NCBI GenBank assembly: GCA_029974875.1
Contig: JARKQP010000665.1
Span: 1-9,000, forward strand
Direction of reading: 5' to 3'
Length of the DNA stretch: 9,000 bases
Source of the DNA: Mobilitalea sp.
GTDB lineage: Bacteria; Bacillota_A; Clostridia; Lachnospirales; Lachnospiraceae
The translations under genes and the position numbers were made by a program. Positions 6,367 through 9,000 of this stretch are shown here, piece after piece (the first letter of the stretch is position 1; every line of letters starts with the position of its first letter). The notes under the pieces were generated by a model. That model made no database searches, was not told where the DNA came from, and was given only the letters and a program-made list of their open reading frames with translations.

Positions 6367-7332
6367 TTAAAATAATGCATCCTCTTTACTTACCCTCCGC
6401 ACAAGCACATTGGCACCTACCAGAAGAATAAATCCGACCACTGACTGGTATACTCCTGTTGCGGAAGACATGGTCACATCACCCAGCTTCATTAAGGCCC
6501 GGAAGGAATAGGTATCGATGGTAGTTGTAATGCTATACAGGCTGCCATTTCCCATTGGAAGCTGGTAGAACAAACCAAAGTCTGAATAGAACATCCTTCC
6601 TATGGATAAAATCAGCATCATAATAATAGCAGGCTTTAACATGGGAATTGTAATACTCCATACCTTTTGCCACTTTGAGGCTCCATCCAGCGTTGCTGCC
6701 TCATAATACTCGTCATTTATAGTAATGAGACGGGCTGTATACATCAGCAGGCTATACCCAATACCCTTCCATATATGTACGAACAGCAGGATAAAGGGCC
6801 AGTACTTGGGTTCGGAATACCAGGATACCGCCTCCGCCCCGAACAGCTTAAGCACGGTATTGTTAATAAAACCATTTTCAGAGCTAAGGAAGGCAAAGCC
6901 CAGATAGCTTACCACTACCATGGAAATAAAATATGGTATCAGGGTCGCTGACTGGTAGAACCGGGACGCCAGCTTGCTGCGTATTTCATTGAACAGGATT
7001 GCAAAGGAAAGACCCACAACTGTATCAACCAGGATGAACAACAGATTGTATAATATGGTATTACGTGTCATGATCCAGGCATCCTTGGTTGCAAATAAAA
7101 ACTTAAAGTTATCCAAGCCGACGAAAGCCCCGTTAAACACTCCCTTACTGTAATCCAGCTCGCGGAACGCCAACTGCATGCCAAATAGCGGCAGATAGTT
7201 GTTAATGAATATGTAAATCAGGGCTGGAAGCGCCATGATGTATAATGGAAGATATTTTTTCCATATAATTTTCTTGCCCTTATGTCCTTTTAGCGGAAGC
7301 CTTCCGACATCCTTTTCTACCTCGTTCTGCAA
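6367..7332 (-). CDS. ABC sugar importer permease, LplB type (CUT1, MalF-like), probable TTG start
   Basis: The product has 321 residues and is the first half of the sugar channel. It has a Lys-rich cytoplasmic N-terminus (GHKGKKIIWKKY) and about six membrane spans (roughly 28-50, 93-114, 127-147, 177-199, 232-249 and 295-313). The coupling loop is near 211-234: EAATLDGASKWQKVWSITIP. The segment NNYLPLFGMQLAF followed by FVGLDNFKFLF is characteristic of LplB-like permeases. The start is inferred: AGGAGG at 7342-7347 lies nine bases before TTG at 7330-7332, and no ATG or GTG occurs until the first membrane span. A TTG at 7350 is in frame, but it precedes and reads through the ribosome site. The gene follows the binding-protein gene by 42 bases. 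The unusual start may lower translation relative to the binding protein. Confidence 0.92.
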   Translation of the reverse strand: MQNEVEKDVGRLPLKGHKGKKIIWKKYLPLYIMALPALIYIFINNYLPLFGMQLAFRELDYSKGVFNGAFVGLDNFKFLFATKDAWIMTRNTILYNLLFILVDTVVGLSFAILFNEIRSKLASRFYQSATLIPYFISMVVVSYLGFAFLSSENGFINNTVLKLFGAEAVSWYSEPKYWPFILLFVHIWKGIGYSLLMYTARLITINDEYYEAATLDGASKWQKVWSITIPMLKPAIIMMLILSIGRMFYSDFGLFYQLPMGNGSLYSITTTIDTYSFRALMKLGDVTMSSATGVYQSVVGFILLVGANVLVRRVSKEDALF

Positions 7333-7341
7333 AGTGGTATA

Positions 7342-7347
7342 CCTCCT
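7342..7347 (-). promoter_or_regulatory. Shine-Dalgarno site implying a TTG start for the LplB-type permease
   Basis: AGGAGG is the only strong ribosome site between the two genes. It is nine bases upstream of TTG at 7332. No ATG lies at a usable distance. Confidence 0.65.
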
Positions 7348-7374
7348 CAAACAGTTAAAATCCTATCAGTCTAC

Positions 7375-8967
7375 TTATTTCTGGGTGGCTACCCATTCAT
7401 CCAGCTGCTTCTGCACCTCATCAAGGATTGCCTGCATTCCTGCATCCCGCAGTTTTTGCTGGTATTTTGGCAATTCCTTTTCCGGATCAACTGCACCATT
7501 ACCGATGGCTTTTTGATACTCGTCATTAACCGTATCGCAGGCGGCTACATCCGTACGCACGTTTTGCGGGTCAAAGGTGAAGCCATAGGCCGGTGAAAAT
7601 TTAACATTTTTATTCCACTCATCTACTAGCTTAATAAATTCATCATGGCTTACCCCGGAAGAAGCAACCGCATCAGAACGGACATACATTTTGTTATAAT
7701 CCCCGAGGGTATACCAGTTGTTTTGCCAGCCTGCCGTATTTACCAGCTCTGCAGAGCCATCCTCTAAAACCTTATAGTGATTATCCTTGATTCCATAGCG
7801 GAATAAATCTCCAATCTCTTCATTCTTAAATGCCAGATTCAAAAATTGGATAGCCTTATCAGGACGTTCACAGGAAATGGGAATCGTCCACATCTGCATC
7901 TGGCTGTCACCGGTGGTACAGATAATGTTGTCATCCAGCATTACAGAGCGGTACTGTAAACCGCCCATTACTCCGCCCATAGCAGCTCCCAGAGAAGGTG
8001 CTGCTGTCGCAAATACCTTGCCCGCACCTAACATCTGGCTGCCTGATTCCTGGGCTGTAGTAACGTCACGTGAAATATATCCCTTCTCATACCATTCACG
8101 GACCTTCTTCATAGCGTTTTTATAAGCCTCACGTTCCGCATCAGCTACTACCTTTAAGGAACCATCACTTCCCACCTCAAGCGCTCCGACGGTAGTTCCC
8201 AATGTATCATTTTTACCTATCAAGACTGCTGCAATCGTTCCACCGCTTTGTTCCGGCGCAACCACTATGACATCCGGCTCGTTTTTGTGGATGATTTCGA
8301 ATGCGGCTTCCAGATCCTCCAGGGTCTTAATACTGTCACTATCTATATTATATTTCTCACATAAAGCTATAGACAGGTTGAAGCCATATCCGTTCGCATA
8401 GAAATCCTTGTTCTGTACAATACCATACTGATTCCCCTTAAAGCTGCCTGTTTTCAATGAATCGCCAAGCACTTCCTTAATATCCGGACCCCACTGGTCA
8501 AGAACCTCATCAATGGGCTGGATCATGTTGCTGGTTACGAAATTAGGTAAATACCTGTTGCCAGGCATCAGCATCATCAGATCCACCTTTTCCTGGCTGG
8601 AGGCTTTCAGTGCATAGACATTTGCCATGCTAAATAAGCCGACTGCTTCAAATTGTACCTTTGCATTGATTTCCCGCAAGGTAATTTCATTAATAGCATC
8701 CTGGATCATGGGCAGATCAGGCTGTGCCTCACTTAATACCGGATAGCATACTACAAGTGTATAAGGCTCCTCATTAAAATCAATGGCGTTATCTGGAGCT
8801 GTGTCCCCCTGGGTTTCTCCCTCCTGGCCGGCATCCGGCGCAGCTTCTGTTACTCCCGAAGGGGCATTTCCCTTGTCATCCTGTGTCGTAGCAGACTTAC
8901 TGTTACCGCAGGCTGTCAGGGATAAAACCATAACCACTGTCAGAACTAAACTTAAAAAACGTTTCAT
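7375..8967 (-). CDS. Extracellular sugar-binding lipoprotein of the ABC importer (DUF3502-type)
   Basis: The product has 530 residues. It captures the sugar outside the cell and delivers it to the two permeases encoded next. The N-terminus is a lipoprotein signal peptide: MKRF, a hydrophobic core, then lipobox LTAC with Cys20 as the lipidated residue. Residues 21 to about 65 form an acidic, Gly/Pro/Thr-rich tether. The periplasmic-binding-protein fold begins near 69 (YTLVVCYPVL). The region from about 365 (QMQMWTIPISCERPDKAIQF) to the end resembles the type-1 binding-protein tail with a DUF3502 domain, including NWYTLGDYNKMYV and a long C-terminal helix (LRDAGMQAILDEVQKQLDEW). AGGAGG lies six bases before the ATG. 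It is the first gene visible in the operon, and any promoter is beyond the right edge. Rhamnosylated oligosaccharide is the inferred ligand, from the neighbouring rhamnosidases only. Confidence 0.94.
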   Translation of the reverse strand: MKRFLSLVLTVVMVLSLTACGNSKSATTQDDKGNAPSGVTEAAPDAGQEGETQGDTAPDNAIDFNEEPYTLVVCYPVLSEAQPDLPMIQDAINEITLREINAKVQFEAVGLFSMANVYALKASSQEKVDLMMLMPGNRYLPNFVTSNMIQPIDEVLDQWGPDIKEVLGDSLKTGSFKGNQYGIVQNKDFYANGYGFNLSIALCEKYNIDSDSIKTLEDLEAAFEIIHKNEPDVIVVAPEQSGGTIAAVLIGKNDTLGTTVGALEVGSDGSLKVVADAEREAYKNAMKKVREWYEKGYISRDVTTAQESGSQMLGAGKVFATAAPSLGAAMGGVMGGLQYRSVMLDDNIICTTGDSQMQMWTIPISCERPDKAIQFLNLAFKNEEIGDLFRYGIKDNHYKVLEDGSAELVNTAGWQNNWYTLGDYNKMYVRSDAVASSGVSHDEFIKLVDEWNKNVKFSPAYGFTFDPQNVRTDVAACDTVNDEYQKAIGNGAVDPEKELPKYQQKLRDAGMQAILDEVQKQLDEWVATQK

Positions 8968-9000
8968 AACTTTCCTCCTAATCGCTTTTATAATTTAATT

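Noticed and set aside
8977..8990. TAAAAGCGATTAGG, resembling a CcpA cre site
   Set aside because: It matches the cre core on one side only (AAAGCG) and overlaps the ribosome site of the binding-protein gene; too weak to call without the upstream promoter region.
8987..8992. TATAAA as a -10 element for the binding-protein gene
   Set aside because: Transcription would begin inside the ribosome site. The real promoter is more likely beyond the right edge.

Overview
The window carries one strongly co-directional block of genes, all on the minus strand. It reads as a carbohydrate-uptake and alpha-L-rhamnoside-cleavage locus. The organism is probably a Gram-positive anaerobe of the Clostridia, perhaps Lachnospiraceae. 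This is inferred from strong AGGAGG ribosome sites before every gene, a lipoprotein sugar-binding protein with an LTAC lipobox, LplB/YtcP-type permeases, moderate GC and mixed codon use. No sequence search was possible, so the taxon is a guess.

In transcription order (high to low coordinates) the layout is as follows. A binding lipoprotein (8967-7375), an LplB-type permease (7332-6367, probably a TTG start) and a YtcP/LplC-type permease (6350-5463) form the membrane part of a CUT1-type ABC importer. A perfect 15-bp hairpin (5409-5444) follows the importer genes. Next come a complete GH78 alpha-L-rhamnosidase (5335-2804) and a 521-residue beta-propeller-like protein of unknown function (2693-1128). 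Then come a 43-codon orphan open frame (1122-991), probably the tail of a lost gene, and an intrinsic terminator (938-991). A new transcription unit starts from a clear sigma-A promoter (840-868), which has an 18-bp palindrome just upstream (870-887). It drives a second GH78 rhamnosidase (from 813) that runs off the left edge.

The working model is that the importer brings in an intact rhamnosylated oligosaccharide or plant glycoside. Two rhamnosidases without signal peptides, plus the propeller protein, would process it in the cytoplasm. No ABC ATPase and no regulator are in the window. CUT1 importers of this group commonly share an MsmX-type ATPase encoded elsewhere.

The two most interesting points are the propeller protein, which could be an uncharacterised carbohydrate-active enzyme, and an in-frame 18-bp tandem repeat in the N-terminal domain of the second rhamnosidase (151-240), apparently grown out of a normal loop. 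I see no mobile element, CRISPR array, tRNA or rRNA.
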